Part shown: positions 1 to 9,158 of the stretch, piece by piece
Layout of the letters: each line of letters starts with the position of its first letter
Position numbering within the stretch: position 1 is the first letter of the stretch
IMG/VR virus record: IMGVR_UViG_3300028908_000002
Span: 1 to 50,182 of that record
DNA: 50,182 nucleotides
Reading direction: 5' to 3' (one strand)
Source of the DNA: a virus
Notes under the pieces: generated by a model
Databases searched by the model: none
What the model was told of the DNA's origin: nothing
The model's input: only the letters and a program-made list of their open reading frames with translations
Position numbers and translations under genes: made by a program

Positions 1-127
1 TGTATCATAATACCGTTTACATTGTTCACATACGCCACTTGGTTAGGTGTGTACAGTGCATCGTTAAACTCTCGCTTGTGTTGTTGTCCTACTGAACCCT
101 CTTGGGCTATTACTTTAAAGCCATTCA
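1..127. repeat. Terminal direct repeat, left copy (circular assembly overlap)
   Basis: These 127 bases are identical to 50056-50182. The length equals a common assembler k-mer, so this is most simply the overlap of a circular contig of 50,055 unique bases rather than a biological terminal repeat. The portal gene reads through the join without a frame break. Confidence 0.95.
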
Positions 128-1118
128 AGATACCTTGTAGTGTTACAATGGCTTGGTTTAAGGCTATCTGATTACCCTTTATCAGCTTAAAATCTCCGTA
201 ATACTGATTAGTTGCCCTTTCCACCTTAAATTTCACGGGTCTATATGTGAATATCTGTGTGGGAAGTATCTCCCTCTTAAGTACATACCTATCATGCCAG
301 AATATACGCTCAATCTTGCCGTTAGGTAAACGATACTGTGTCTCCATAATGAAGAAACGATCCTCATCAGCCCATAAGTCTGTCTGCTTATCGTCTTCAT
401 AGAACTCTGTATCGTCAAAGCCTTCGACGGCAATGTGCCGTGAAGTCAGTTTACTTAACCATGTTGAGCCGAACATTTGTCTAATGTAACGCTGACCCAC
501 CCACTTCCAACGGTGGATATACAGTGCGTCGGAGTAGTCATACTCTACACTGTTTGGGTCAAGCATGACTTGATTGGCAGGAACAGGCTTTATCTTTATA
601 TCATTTATGACCATGCCAAACTCATCCTTCATACTGGTAGGATACACATCGTATTCTACCACCGCTAATCCTGACAGTAGGCTGTCCAATATGACCTCTC
701 CCTGTATAGAGGGGAAGTCGGATATTGACTTCACATAGTCCAGATACGCTTGATGTACCTGCGTCGTCCTATTATCCATGTTAGTGCCTCTTGGTTGTAT
801 TACAGTCCTAACCTGCACCTTTTGGAAATACCCCTGTATAGCTTGAGCTAACTGTGTGAAGACAGACTTGTACTCTACCGGAGAGCCTCTTCTCATAAGG
901 GCTTTACACTGTGCATCAGTGTAATGCTCCCCGTCGTACAACTTCCACAACTCCTCTGCTTCTGCCCTACTGTCAGAATATCGTTCTTTACTTACATTGG
1001 CTACCCTTATCAGCTCATCAATAGAGGCTTTAACCTCTTGCTGTTCAGTGTAGGACTGTGCCGTTACAGTCCCACGCTGTGGTGCGCCAATCAGTTGATT
1101 TGATCTTCTATTACTCAT
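1..1118 (-). CDS. Portal protein, N-terminal part (gene continues at 50055 down to 49266)
   Basis: This is the first 372 codons of a 635-residue portal protein, the dodecameric ring through which DNA is packaged and ejected. The start is ATG at 1118 after a GAGAGG ribosome site, and it overlaps the stop of the upstream gene (ATGA). Joining 1118-1 to 50055-49266 gives 1908 nt, an exact multiple of three. The residues fit podoviral portals in style: an acidic helical N-terminus, LWKLYDGEHYTD, a DSLLSG...EYDVYPTS stretch and VMLDPNSVEYDYSDALY. Assignment rests on length, this pattern and position among virion genes; a profile search was not possible. It lies far from the terminase genes, which is atypical. 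Confidence 0.75.
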   Translation of the reverse strand, partial: MSNRRSNQLIGAPQRGTVTAQSYTEQQEVKASIDELIRVANVSKERYSDSRAEAEELWKLYDGEHYTDAQCKALMRRGSPVEYKSVFTQLAQAIQGYFQKVQVRTVIQPRGTNMDNRTTQVHQAYLDYVKSISDFPSIQGEVILDSLLSGLAVVEYDVYPTSMKDEFGMVINDIKIKPVPANQVMLDPNSVEYDYSDALYIHRWKWVGQRYIRQMFGSTWLSKLTSRHIAVEGFDDTEFYEDDKQTDLWADEDRFFIMETQYRLPNGKIERIFWHDRYVLKREILPTQIFTYRPVKFKVERATNQYYGDFKLIKGNQIALNQAIVTLQGILNGFKVIAQEGSVGQQHKREFNDALYTPNQVAYVNNVNGIMI

Positions 1119-3841
1119 TTTAACCTCTCCAATATAGCCCGTGCTGTTTGCACATCAGAAGGAGCCGTTGGGCGTTGTTTGTGTATCAACATATTATAGA
1201 CTCTTGACACATCATTCAAGCCTACTCCTGTGTCAACGGATACCTGATCTATCACGCTTCTATGTGATGTATAGATAGCCTCGTATTGCGTATCTACCTT
1301 CTGTCTTACGGCTGCTTCTCTCTTCTGCACTGCATGGTAGGATTTTGGCATCAAGCTCATGGACTTGTACATATTCTCTGCAAGTGTAGTGGCAGAGCCT
1401 CTTGCTCCACTATCCCATAACATATCAGCCTGTTGTAGCGTCTCTTGAGATAGAGAGTTTACAGTAGATGACAACTTACTGAATAGTGTCTCTGCTGTCT
1501 GCATACCGTTACCCAATACCATGTCCTTCCACCGGCTGAACTCTTTATCTGTAACAGCAAGTCCCGACATCGCCTTTATAAGCGCTGCTAATGCCGTACC
1601 ACTTTGTACATCGTACACATTGGCTAAGTGTTGCATGAACTCATCGGGAGACTTGAACTGTTGTGCAAAGGCTTTCATGCTTGACGCACCACCAGGAACA
1701 TATTTAAACACTTCCTTCTTAAGGAATTGAATAAAGCCTTTAGAGTCCTTTATCTCTGATATCAAGGCAGGATTGTCTTCTGCCAACTTGCCCATAAAGT
1801 CTATCGCATTGAGTGCTTTGGCAAAGCCTTTTACTGCAACAGGGTAAGTCTTGTACTGTTCCATTACCTTGTTGGCTTGTGATCGTACAGCTGTTCCTAA
1901 CTTGTGTTCATACGCCCACGCTTCAGCCTTCAAGTTTTTATATGTGGGGCTGTTGATAGCCTTCATATCTGACACCTGTGTAAGCTTATCAACACCAAAG
2001 GCTTTGTTCATAACCTGTCTTGTGAGCTTCTGATCCTCTGTCTCCATAGTCTCTGTCGCACTTGCCCTTAGTCCTGTTGAGCCTAAGTTCTTAGCTTCTA
2101 ACAACCACTTATCAACTTGATCTTGTGGCGGCATCGTGCCATGTAATTCTTTATATGCGTCTATCTTTTTGACAGCATAGGCTACATAATCTGCACCATG
2201 CCCTCTTTGAGCCTTAGACATAGCACCGAGTTTGTCAGCTACACCTGTGTATGTACTCTGTTCAAATTGTCTGCCTTTACTGTACTGTGCCAATAGTAGT
2301 GAACCTGCTGTATCTCCGCCTGTGGAAGCTGTGTCGGCTAATGACACTTTTCCGTTCTTAGTGATGTACTCATCAAAAGCCTTCTGTAAAGTGATTGAGT
2401 TTACCTCTTCACTCCTCTTAGCCTTCTCTATGGCGTAGTTCACCGCTCCTGCGTACAACACTTTCATTTTAGCTGGTGGGCGTTTGCCTAATTGTGCCTG
2501 TTCCAACAACACTGCTGATAGTGTCTGTTTACTTTCACCTGTACGGAGACCTTGTAACAGTACATCACCTGTCTTGACACCCTTATATGTCTCTTGTACC
2601 TGTTTCAGTGCGTCAATCTTATCTTGATCCCAACCGTTCACCTTAGCATACTTTATAGCCTTGTGTATGTCAGACCACGACGCTATCGGTATATCTTGAC
2701 CGTTTACCAATATAGACGAGGCTCTCATTGTTGCACCGCCGTAGTTTATAGTGTCGCCCTTAGATGCCTCCATACCTGTTGTAGCCTTGAGTATATTCTT
2801 AGCTGCCCCTCTTACATTCTTGTTAGATGATCCGACTGCGGTAAGAGCGGCTTTAATCTTAGCCTTAGCGGTCGATATAGATGTTTCAGTCTTAATGGTA
2901 TCAAAGCGTCTCTCTGCATCGTATATCTTCTGCTCAATCTCACGCATAGCCTTCTCATCTCCCCTCTTGTATGCGTCATTAAACTCTTTAGCATACATAG
3001 ATGAGATTAGGGCTTTAGGCGTAGCGCCTGATATGGCGGTGTTGTCCTTCTTACCTTTAACAGCGTTTAACATAGACTGCAATTCTTCTACAGCTTTGGT
3101 GTCGTTCTTCAAGTAGGCTTGTACTATACCAGCTTGAATGTGCGATACTACAGAGCCTTTCTTTGACCCGTCTCTGTTGTATGTCAACTGGCTGTTAATG
3201 TAGTCTTGTATTCTACTCTTAGGCGTGTTCTTGTTAATATAACCTGTGGCTACCGCCACTTGATTTATATCCTCTATGGACTCTTGTATCTTACCAGCCT
3301 GATCTACATAGGTGAACTTGGCGTAGTTCTTCATTGTGGCGTCTACTAACTCCTGATCATTTAAATCCTTCCAATCTGGGTGCTGTTTAAGGATTTCGTC
3401 CTTATGACCCTGTATATCCCACTCGGACATCGGTTCTGCCTTCTGTGGGTTATGGAATAGTGCTGCTATGCGCGGGTTTCTTGACATTGTATCCATAAGG
3501 TACTTTGGATCACCTGTGGACTTAAATCGTGCTATGCCTTCATGTAAGTCCGCTTTGTTCTTAGCTATCTCTTCATCGTACTGTTCAAGCTTGACAGTGC
3601 CGTTAGAAGAGCCTTCTCCGTAGCCTGTGCCTTCCTTAGCGGGGGCTTTACCGCCACCACCACCTCTGCCACCTACGCCTTTGACCCTTTGATTTGCCAT
3701 AGCTTGTCGTCTCTGTAACAATGACAGCCTTGCGTTCTCAAGCTGCATTTGCTGCATCTGCTTGTCCATCTGCTGTTTGTTGTACATTTCCTCTGCATTA
3801 CCACCTACTGCGGCGTATGCTGTAAAACTACCTAAGCCCAT
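1115..3841 (-). CDS. Internal virion (DNA ejection) protein, 908 aa
   Basis: Long, mostly alpha-helical, Lys/Ala/Gln-rich protein with no enzyme motif that I recognise. It begins with a Gln/Met-rich coiled-coil segment (MYNKQQMDKQMQQMQLENAR) followed by a Gly-rich linker (RGGGGGKAPA). Size, composition and position between a small internal-virion-like gene and the portal fit the large podoviral proteins that are carried in the capsid and ejected with DNA. I chose the ATG at 3841 because it overlaps the previous stop as TAATG with GGGGAT upstream; an in-frame ATG at 3862 would add seven residues. Its stop overlaps the portal start by four bases. Specific role is inferred. Confidence 0.6.
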   Translation of the reverse strand: MGLGSFTAYAAVGGNAEEMYNKQQMDKQMQQMQLENARLSLLQRRQAMANQRVKGVGGRGGGGGKAPAKEGTGYGEGSSNGTVKLEQYDEEIAKNKADLHEGIARFKSTGDPKYLMDTMSRNPRIAALFHNPQKAEPMSEWDIQGHKDEILKQHPDWKDLNDQELVDATMKNYAKFTYVDQAGKIQESIEDINQVAVATGYINKNTPKSRIQDYINSQLTYNRDGSKKGSVVSHIQAGIVQAYLKNDTKAVEELQSMLNAVKGKKDNTAISGATPKALISSMYAKEFNDAYKRGDEKAMREIEQKIYDAERRFDTIKTETSISTAKAKIKAALTAVGSSNKNVRGAAKNILKATTGMEASKGDTINYGGATMRASSILVNGQDIPIASWSDIHKAIKYAKVNGWDQDKIDALKQVQETYKGVKTGDVLLQGLRTGESKQTLSAVLLEQAQLGKRPPAKMKVLYAGAVNYAIEKAKRSEEVNSITLQKAFDEYITKNGKVSLADTASTGGDTAGSLLLAQYSKGRQFEQSTYTGVADKLGAMSKAQRGHGADYVAYAVKKIDAYKELHGTMPPQDQVDKWLLEAKNLGSTGLRASATETMETEDQKLTRQVMNKAFGVDKLTQVSDMKAINSPTYKNLKAEAWAYEHKLGTAVRSQANKVMEQYKTYPVAVKGFAKALNAIDFMGKLAEDNPALISEIKDSKGFIQFLKKEVFKYVPGGASSMKAFAQQFKSPDEFMQHLANVYDVQSGTALAALIKAMSGLAVTDKEFSRWKDMVLGNGMQTAETLFSKLSSTVNSLSQETLQQADMLWDSGARGSATTLAENMYKSMSLMPKSYHAVQKREAAVRQKVDTQYEAIYTSHRSVIDQVSVDTGVGLNDVSRVYNMLIHKQRPTAPSDVQTARAILERLK

Positions 3842-4614
3842 TACAATATCCCCGATCCACATTGACCATTAGCACAACCACCACCTGTTGGCGCACCGTA
3901 AGACACTCCACCACCGTATCCTACACCGTTAGGAGTAGGTGTCGGCATACTGTTTACAGGATTGGGTGCTCCGAACAGTACGTTACCCACAGTTGGGCTC
4001 ATCATAGGTCGTAGTACAGGTGCAAATGCCCCTGCAAGTTGTCCGCCAAATTGTGCAGCACTGTTAGCCCTCTGTCCATAGAAGTTAGCTAAAGTGTTCA
4101 GACTACTCGTTGCGCCGTTAGCTGCTTGTTGCACATTGCCCAATAGGTTATAAGGATTTGTCTTGTGGTTCCACGCATAGTTACCTATGTTCATCATAGT
4201 TTGAGCGTCCTCGTAGGGTTGCATAGCCTTGAGTTCTGCAAGTTTCATCTGCTTGTTCTGCTGTATCTGCAATGTTAAACCTGCCTCAATACCATTGCCC
4301 ACCTCATAACCACGCTGTGACAGCATCGCTAACGACTGATCTCTCATCTTCTGAAAAGCCTGTTCGTATTGTGCGGTTTTATATTGTGCCATCTGCCCCG
4401 AATTGATTGACTGTGCGAAGTCAGCTATATTCTCATCAATGAAGCCGAATGTTTTATACCACTCAGCCTCTTTAGCCTGTGCATCTTTGTACACATCTTT
4501 CGTAAAATTGAGTTGGTCTTGTTGTACCTGTGCAGCTTTGTCCGCAGCTTTACCCTGCTTCTTAGCCGCACCGTATGACAATAGACCACCCAATATAGCT
4601 CCAAATAGTGCCAT
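3841..4614 (-). CDS. Small internal virion protein, 257 aa
   Basis: N-terminus is a hydrophobic/glycine-rich helix (ALFGAILGGLLSYGAAKK) followed by a Lys/Gln-rich coiled coil, and the C-terminal 60 residues are Gly/Pro-rich low complexity ending in CANGQCGSGIL. This plan (short membrane-active helix, helical body, disordered tail) is seen in the smaller podoviral ejection proteins such as those in the T7 gp14 position. ATG ATG occurs at the start; the second (4614) sits six bases after GGAG and is preferred over 4617. It lies directly upstream of the large internal virion protein and is translationally coupled to it. Confidence 0.55.
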   Translation of the reverse strand: MALFGAILGGLLSYGAAKKQGKAADKAAQVQQDQLNFTKDVYKDAQAKEAEWYKTFGFIDENIADFAQSINSGQMAQYKTAQYEQAFQKMRDQSLAMLSQRGYEVGNGIEAGLTLQIQQNKQMKLAELKAMQPYEDAQTMMNIGNYAWNHKTNPYNLLGNVQQAANGATSSLNTLANFYGQRANSAAQFGGQLAGAFAPVLRPMMSPTVGNVLFGAPNPVNSMPTPTPNGVGYGGGVSYGAPTGGGCANGQCGSGIL

Positions 4615-4624
4615 CATTTGCTCC

Positions 4625-6964
4625 TTAATACTCGTACTGATGTGTTGTATAGAATAACGTCAAACTGTTCAGTATCACATCAGTACCTCTAAATTCAATG
4701 TAAATATTTGAACCCTTATTCCCTCGTGTAGGGAATGGAACTCTCTCTGCTACAACCTTATCGTCCTTGTGTTGGGCTTTGTACTTCTCTGTCGGGTGTT
4801 CTTGTTCTAACACTAAACGCTGATCTATAAAAGCCTTTACTTTCAGCTTACCTTTTTCGTTCAAGAACTCTTGACTAATGGCGTAGGTTAAAAACTCCAA
4901 CCACACATCAGCCCTGTATCCCGTAAATGTACCCGTTCTCAAGTAGAAGGATTTATACGCTTCATCATCAAATAGGGCGTATAAAGCTCCATTCCTTGTT
5001 GTGGCATACAGCTTGTCCTCATAGGCGTATATATGCACATAGCCTTTGTTAGCCTTGTGTAGATGCAATGTCCTCGTCTTGAGATTAAACTCATACAGCG
5101 TATCGGTTGGTACGTGTAGGAGCCAATAGCTATCCTTCCACAAAGCGCTACTCCACGCTGTGGGATCGATGTCGGTCGGAATTGTGTACCTATCCCAAAA
5201 TGCGTGAGTCAGCGACTGTGAACCAAAGCCCATCTGTATCTTTAAGCCTTGATAGTGTAGCCACATAACATTAGCGTATCTCGCTACAACTGTTGTGGGC
5301 GCTCGTAAATAACTATCACTGTCCACACGCTTAACTGTGAATGTGCCGTCAGTGGACACCGTGTAATTATTGTAGCCGTCAAATACTAATAGGGAATTCT
5401 GTATTCGTTCTATATGTACAATGCCCCGCTCAAACGCTAAAAACTGTAAGTTAGATATATAATCAGGCTGTCCTTGTTTGCTATAATATAGCCGTGTATC
5501 GTCAGACCTACGGAAGAAGAACAGAATGCCTTTGACAATATCAAGTCCAACAACATCTATGAAATCCTTATTTAGTTTACCTCGTGTAGATAACTGCGGC
5601 AGCCCTATCATCTCAAAAGGGTCAGTAGTGTCAAGTGTTATTGTGGCTTTAGTTATACGGTTGCCACTTGCATCTCTTGCATCCACCTCACCTATTAGGT
5701 AATAATTAGCCGTATCGGGTGGATTGTAATAAAACCTAACTTTATCTACCTCATTGTTTATCTCCAACAAATCGAATGTCAATTCATCTGATAGTGTGCC
5801 GTAGTACGCTACATCTGTGATTGGTGCAGACTCTACACCTATACAGCTGTTGTACTGTGTCATTGTGAAACTGTGTTGGAATGTGTTACTGTCGATAACC
5901 TTCCTCGCCTCCGCTCTGTACTCCTCTAACTTATCCCCTATATAATCAGTGGCATCGTTTACAGCCTTAGCCTCGTTAGGCAACTCTTGTTTAAGTCTGT
6001 CATATACCTCAGTGAAAAGCTTACGCCAATCGTAAGCTTTTTGCGAGTTAGACATTACTGGGTCAGATTGTATCCTGTTATTCTCAACTGCTATGTGTTC
6101 AGCAAATGTAGATGAACTATCCCACTTCCTTGTTATAAGGTCATTGTTGGTTAAACGCATACCTTCAAAGAAATTGTAGTAGTTCGTGGTGATGACTTTG
6201 TCTTGATTAACACTGCCCACATTTCCACTGTACAATAAGTTATAACAGGCTTTCTCTGTCTCTTTATACTGATTTTCAAACTTAACTACTGTTTCATTCT
6301 TCTCTGTTACACCTGTATCAGATGAAGTGTAGTTCTTATATGCAGATTGTATTGTAAATATACGCTTCTCCGCTTCATTATAAAGCCTTAACTGCTCGTT
6401 TTTATCTGTACTATCCTCTACACTCTTGAGTATATCCTGCGTGTCCTCTATGAAAGTCTTAGCCGTTACATTAGTGTTGTTATATGTAATGGTTAAGTCA
6501 GCGGGTAGCACCGCAAGTATAGAGGACAATCCAGCTCGGAGCATCTCAAATGTGTACTGATTAAGTACCCTGCCTTGTGTTAGACTGTTGTTAGGTGTGC
6601 TTACAGTCATAGACCCTCTGTTCTCAATTATTAAACTGTTAAACGACTTACTGCACTTACAATTTGACACCGCTATTGGAGACCCATTGTATCGTGCTGA
6701 GTATATGTTATGATTGTAAACGGCTGTGGCTAATGGGTATGAGTCTTGTACCGTGCATGACTCACCTCTTATCTTATACTCGTACCTATAAGGCAGACCT
6801 GCGTTACCTATGTAACGATCCTCTCTTGTAGGTACTAAGCTACCCTTGTAGTGTTCTATGTTCCACCCTTCTACTGTGAAAGGTTGATCAACTTTAGTGG
6901 GTGATGTTTGATTGTTCACTGCCCCACTAAAGTTATAGAACACCTTTTGTTGTGTTCCTTGCAT
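4625..6964 (-). CDS. Large tail (nozzle-like, beta-propeller) protein, 779 aa
   Basis: The first third is helical (residues about 110-350). The rest is beta-rich with recurring blades of the form YYSKQGQPDYISN, VFDGYNNYTVSTDGT and LYATTRNGALYALFDDE, which resembles the propeller domains of podoviral nozzle or tail-stabilisation proteins. It opens with FSGAVNNQTSPTKVDQPF, a short N-terminal strand-rich arm common in tail proteins. It is placed between the lysis/fibre cluster and the internal virion genes. I infer the tail nozzle (functional equivalent of T7 gp12 or P22 gp10); no sequence-level match could be tested. Confidence 0.55.
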   Translation of the reverse strand: MQGTQQKVFYNFSGAVNNQTSPTKVDQPFTVEGWNIEHYKGSLVPTREDRYIGNAGLPYRYEYKIRGESCTVQDSYPLATAVYNHNIYSARYNGSPIAVSNCKCSKSFNSLIIENRGSMTVSTPNNSLTQGRVLNQYTFEMLRAGLSSILAVLPADLTITYNNTNVTAKTFIEDTQDILKSVEDSTDKNEQLRLYNEAEKRIFTIQSAYKNYTSSDTGVTEKNETVVKFENQYKETEKACYNLLYSGNVGSVNQDKVITTNYYNFFEGMRLTNNDLITRKWDSSSTFAEHIAVENNRIQSDPVMSNSQKAYDWRKLFTEVYDRLKQELPNEAKAVNDATDYIGDKLEEYRAEARKVIDSNTFQHSFTMTQYNSCIGVESAPITDVAYYGTLSDELTFDLLEINNEVDKVRFYYNPPDTANYYLIGEVDARDASGNRITKATITLDTTDPFEMIGLPQLSTRGKLNKDFIDVVGLDIVKGILFFFRRSDDTRLYYSKQGQPDYISNLQFLAFERGIVHIERIQNSLLVFDGYNNYTVSTDGTFTVKRVDSDSYLRAPTTVVARYANVMWLHYQGLKIQMGFGSQSLTHAFWDRYTIPTDIDPTAWSSALWKDSYWLLHVPTDTLYEFNLKTRTLHLHKANKGYVHIYAYEDKLYATTRNGALYALFDDEAYKSFYLRTGTFTGYRADVWLEFLTYAISQEFLNEKGKLKVKAFIDQRLVLEQEHPTEKYKAQHKDDKVVAERVPFPTRGNKGSNIYIEFRGTDVILNSLTLFYTTHQYEY

Positions 6965-6973
6965 TGTTCTACC

Positions 6974-7612
6974 CTATTTTTGACTGTCAGCTAAATTGGT
7001 GAAGTAGGCTGTGATCGACTCACCGTCAGCGTGTGTCTGTTCGATCCATGCTTTGACTTCACCGTCAGCATAGATACTGATATGTACACCCTCTTTTACG
7101 GGGAACTTCCACACTGTGTTTGGTAACGGTCTAAAGCCTTGTGCTACTGTGCCTAATAACTTGACCTTTTTACCATACTCTAAAGTGTAGTTCTCTACTT
7201 TAAACTGCACACCGCCAAAGCCCATGATTAGCATACCATTAGCTATCTTCCTGATCTTTGCATCTCCCTGTGTAGTGTGATGTGTTACTCCCGCTTCTAA
7301 AGTTAATACTGTTTCAGTGTATGTTACAGGTATTAGTTTTTTGATCCCCGTTGTAGTGTCGGTTCTAACTTGTACCATGTCGCCATCAACTATTGTCGGA
7401 TCAAGTACTATCAGCTGATCCTTCACCTCTTCATATAACGCTACTAACTCCTTAAGTACACCATCAACAGTTGATTTTTGTAACATATCCTCTGATGTAG
7501 GTATGGCTGCGGAGTTTACCTCTTTCTTTGATATGACACATATACCTGTTCCAGCGTTATATGTACCTCTTCCCCATGCTATCTCTTCACTGCCTATCTT
7601 GTATTGAGCCAT
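6974..7612 (-). CDS. Small fibre/virion accessory protein, paralogue of genes at 9523 and 10200, 212 aa
   Basis: The N-terminal 60 residues contain GRGTYNAGTG...VNSAAIPTSED...STVDGVLKELV, a short anchor-like module also seen in the proteins at 10862 and 17371. The C-terminal domain (GFGGVQFKV...EYGK...ISIYADGEVKAWI) is a diverged copy of the C-terminal domain of the two adjacent paralogues. Likely a virion-attached beta-structured protein such as a fibre or decoration; function unknown. The start overlaps the end of the Rz1-like gene by 26 bases, placing it just downstream of lysis. Confidence 0.55.
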   Translation of the reverse strand: MAQYKIGSEEIAWGRGTYNAGTGICVISKKEVNSAAIPTSEDMLQKSTVDGVLKELVALYEEVKDQLIVLDPTIVDGDMVQVRTDTTTGIKKLIPVTYTETVLTLEAGVTHHTTQGDAKIRKIANGMLIMGFGGVQFKVENYTLEYGKKVKLLGTVAQGFRPLPNTVWKFPVKEGVHISIYADGEVKAWIEQTHADGESITAYFTNLADSQK

Positions 7613-7931
7613 TGTTATCCTCGTTTAGTTGGTTCATTTCAACTCTTAAGGCATCTAACATTCTCATCTGTGTATTACAAGTGTTCAATGCTTGTCTTAG
7701 GTTGATAATGTATGTAGCTACTTTCTCACCTGTAAGCGGCTCACTTGGCACTTTAGGTTCTGGTACTACCTTTGTAGCCTCCGGTTTTATCCTATAATAT
7801 ACCGTACCACTTTGTATCTTGTGTATTACTACTCTGTCCTTTATCGTTGTTGGCGAGGGGTTTGTACCGCAACCCTCGAACAGTAGAATAGATAACAGTG
7901 AGATGGCGATTACAATCTTTGATCTTGACAT
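7587..7931 (-). CDS. Rz1-like outer-membrane lipoprotein (o-spanin), 114 aa
   Basis: Starts with a short hydrophobic signal ending in a lipobox-like LLFEGC at about residues 16-21, followed by a Pro-rich stretch (PEPKVPSEPL) and a helical tail. Its start lies inside the Rz-like gene in another frame (140-nt overlap), the classic Rz/Rz1 arrangement. With the inner-membrane partner it would bridge the periplasm and fuse membranes at lysis, implying a Gram-negative host. Longer than coliphage Rz1. Confidence 0.7.
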   Translation of the reverse strand: MSRSKIVIAISLLSILLFEGCGTNPSPTTIKDRVVIHKIQSGTVYYRIKPEATKVVPEPKVPSEPLTGEKVATYIINLRQALNTCNTQMRMLDALRVEMNQLNEDNNGSIQDRQ

Positions 7932-8316
7932 TTGTTCCTCTTTTCTTTAACAGTTTATTGTAGTACGCAATCTTTCGTCTTAGCGTACGATAGTTTACAT
8001 TAGCCTTTCTTATGGCAACTGCTCTTTCTCTCAAGGCTTTGTTTAGCTTAGTGTTTAATAGCTTTATCTTCGCCTTAGCCTCTGCATCAGCTACTTTGTA
8101 GCCTTCAATCTCAGCTTGAAGCGATGCTATTACATCATTAGCCTTGTTTAACTCTTCTACTGTAGCTGTCAGATTGGCATCTAATTGTACTATCGTCTTC
8201 GCCCTTTGCTCGGATAGATTGTAGTACTTCTTGATAAGATACCCTTCTGCAACTACGCTCAGAAGGAGTGTAATACCCAATATAGGTACTACCCCTATAA
8301 ATCCTCTTAACTTCAT
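7792..8316 (-). CDS. Rz-like inner-membrane spanin (i-spanin), 174 aa
   Basis: One N-terminal transmembrane segment (residues 8-25, PILGITLLLSVVAEGYL) followed by a long periplasmic coiled coil (residues 35-130, rich in Lys/Ala/Leu). This is the i-spanin architecture and the gene encloses the start of a lipoprotein in another frame. Ribosome site AAAGGATCAGA precedes ATG 8316. Its first 179 bases also encode the C-terminus of the transglycosylase in a different frame, an unusually long overlap. Confidence 0.75.
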   Translation of the reverse strand: MKLRGFIGVVPILGITLLLSVVAEGYLIKKYYNLSEQRAKTIVQLDANLTATVEELNKANDVIASLQAEIEGYKVADAEAKAKIKLLNTKLNKALRERAVAIRKANVNYRTLRRKIAYYNKLLKKRGTNVKIKDCNRHLTVIYSTVRGLRYKPLANNDKGQSSNTQDTKWYGIL

Positions 8317-8917
8317 TCTGATCCTTTAATCGCTTATAATGTAACCATATGCGTTTCACATAGGTTACTGTCTCCTTGCTCCTTCTACCCGTTACCTTAG
8401 ACAGATACAGTCGTACAATAGCCCACTTCGTGGACTTAGCCATGTAAATAGCCTTTCGTACATTCCCATACCCTGCATTGTAACAGGCTAATGCCAGTTC
8501 AAACAGGTCTTTCTCGGAGTGAACATGAAAGTTCCTCCATAGTAACCTGCATAGATACCTCATATATTTCAACTGTGCATCTACGGCACTACGTGGATTA
8601 TACGGTGTACCTCTGAAGTGCAACTTAGTCTTGCCCCATCTCCATGTGCTTGGCATGAATTGACATAATCCTACTGCTCCAGCCTTACTTACACAAGTTG
8701 GGTCAAACAGGCTTTCCTGATACGCCTGTGCTTTAAATTTCATGGGATCACAGGGTGGTAACTGTTGTTTCGTACTTGCTATCCAATGCTTGTCATACCC
8801 CTTGTATGTCAACGGTTTTCTGTTCGGGTAATGGACATCTAACCAATTACCAAAAACCGATGACGATGATAACAACAATAGCAATAATATTGATAGCATA
8901 CCATTTATACCAAACAT
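8138..8917 (-). CDS. Lytic transglycosylase endolysin (SLT/GEWL fold) with signal peptide, 259 aa
   Basis: Cleaves the peptidoglycan glycan backbone. Start ATG 8917 is set by a near-perfect AAGGAGGTAAG. A signal peptide or SAR segment (residues 5-23, LSILLLLLLSSSSVFG) precedes the catalytic domain. Family motifs are QESLFDP with the likely catalytic Glu68, GAVGLCQFMPSTW, and ALACYNAGYGNV. The last 60 residues, after HYKRLKDQ, are encoded inside the Rz-like gene and are basic and low in recognisable structure. Sec export would let it act from the periplasm with a pinholin or other membrane trigger. It could alternatively be virion-associated, but its place in the lysis cassette favours endolysin. 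Confidence 0.8.
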   Translation of the reverse strand: MFGINGMLSILLLLLLSSSSVFGNWLDVHYPNRKPLTYKGYDKHWIASTKQQLPPCDPMKFKAQAYQESLFDPTCVSKAGAVGLCQFMPSTWRWGKTKLHFRGTPYNPRSAVDAQLKYMRYLCRLLWRNFHVHSEKDLFELALACYNAGYGNVRKAIYMAKSTKWAIVRLYLSKVTGRRSKETVTYVKRIWLHYKRLKDQNEVKRIYRGSTYIGYYTPSERSCRRVSYQEVLQSIRAKGEDDSTIRCQSDSYSRRVKQG

Positions 8918-9146
8918 TCTTACCTCCTTGTTGTACCATAGTGCTAAAATCAAAATCCTTATCCCAATGTATTCTTAACTTGTATGTTATGAAATACACT
9001 GCTAACATTATAACAGTTTTATACAAATGTGTAAACATCTCAGCGTTGATAGCATTGAAGTACTCTATTGCGTGTGTTCCATATCTGTATAAACCCACTG
9101 TTAAACCTATCGCTGTAATGATAAGGAAGTAAGTTAATCCTATCAT
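8847..9146 (-). CDS. Putative holin / small membrane protein, 99 aa
   Basis: Three hydrophobic segments are visible: residues 2-20, about 40-56, and 82-98, with a charged loop (RIHWDKDFDFS) between the second and third. Size, membrane topology and position immediately upstream of the endolysin (71-nt overlap) suggest a holin or pinholin; there is no family motif I can name. Start ATG 9146 follows AAAGGTAAACG. Confidence 0.5.
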   Translation of the reverse strand: MIGLTYFLIITAIGLTVGLYRYGTHAIEYFNAINAEMFTHLYKTVIMLAVYFITYKLRIHWDKDFDFSTMVQQGGKNVWYKWYAINIIAIVVIIVIGFW

Positions 9147-9158
9147 CGTTTACCTTTC

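Noticed and set aside
1-127. True terminal redundancy of the virion DNA
   Set aside because: 127 bases equals a standard assembly k-mer and the repeat falls in the middle of the portal gene, so an assembly overlap is the simpler reading.
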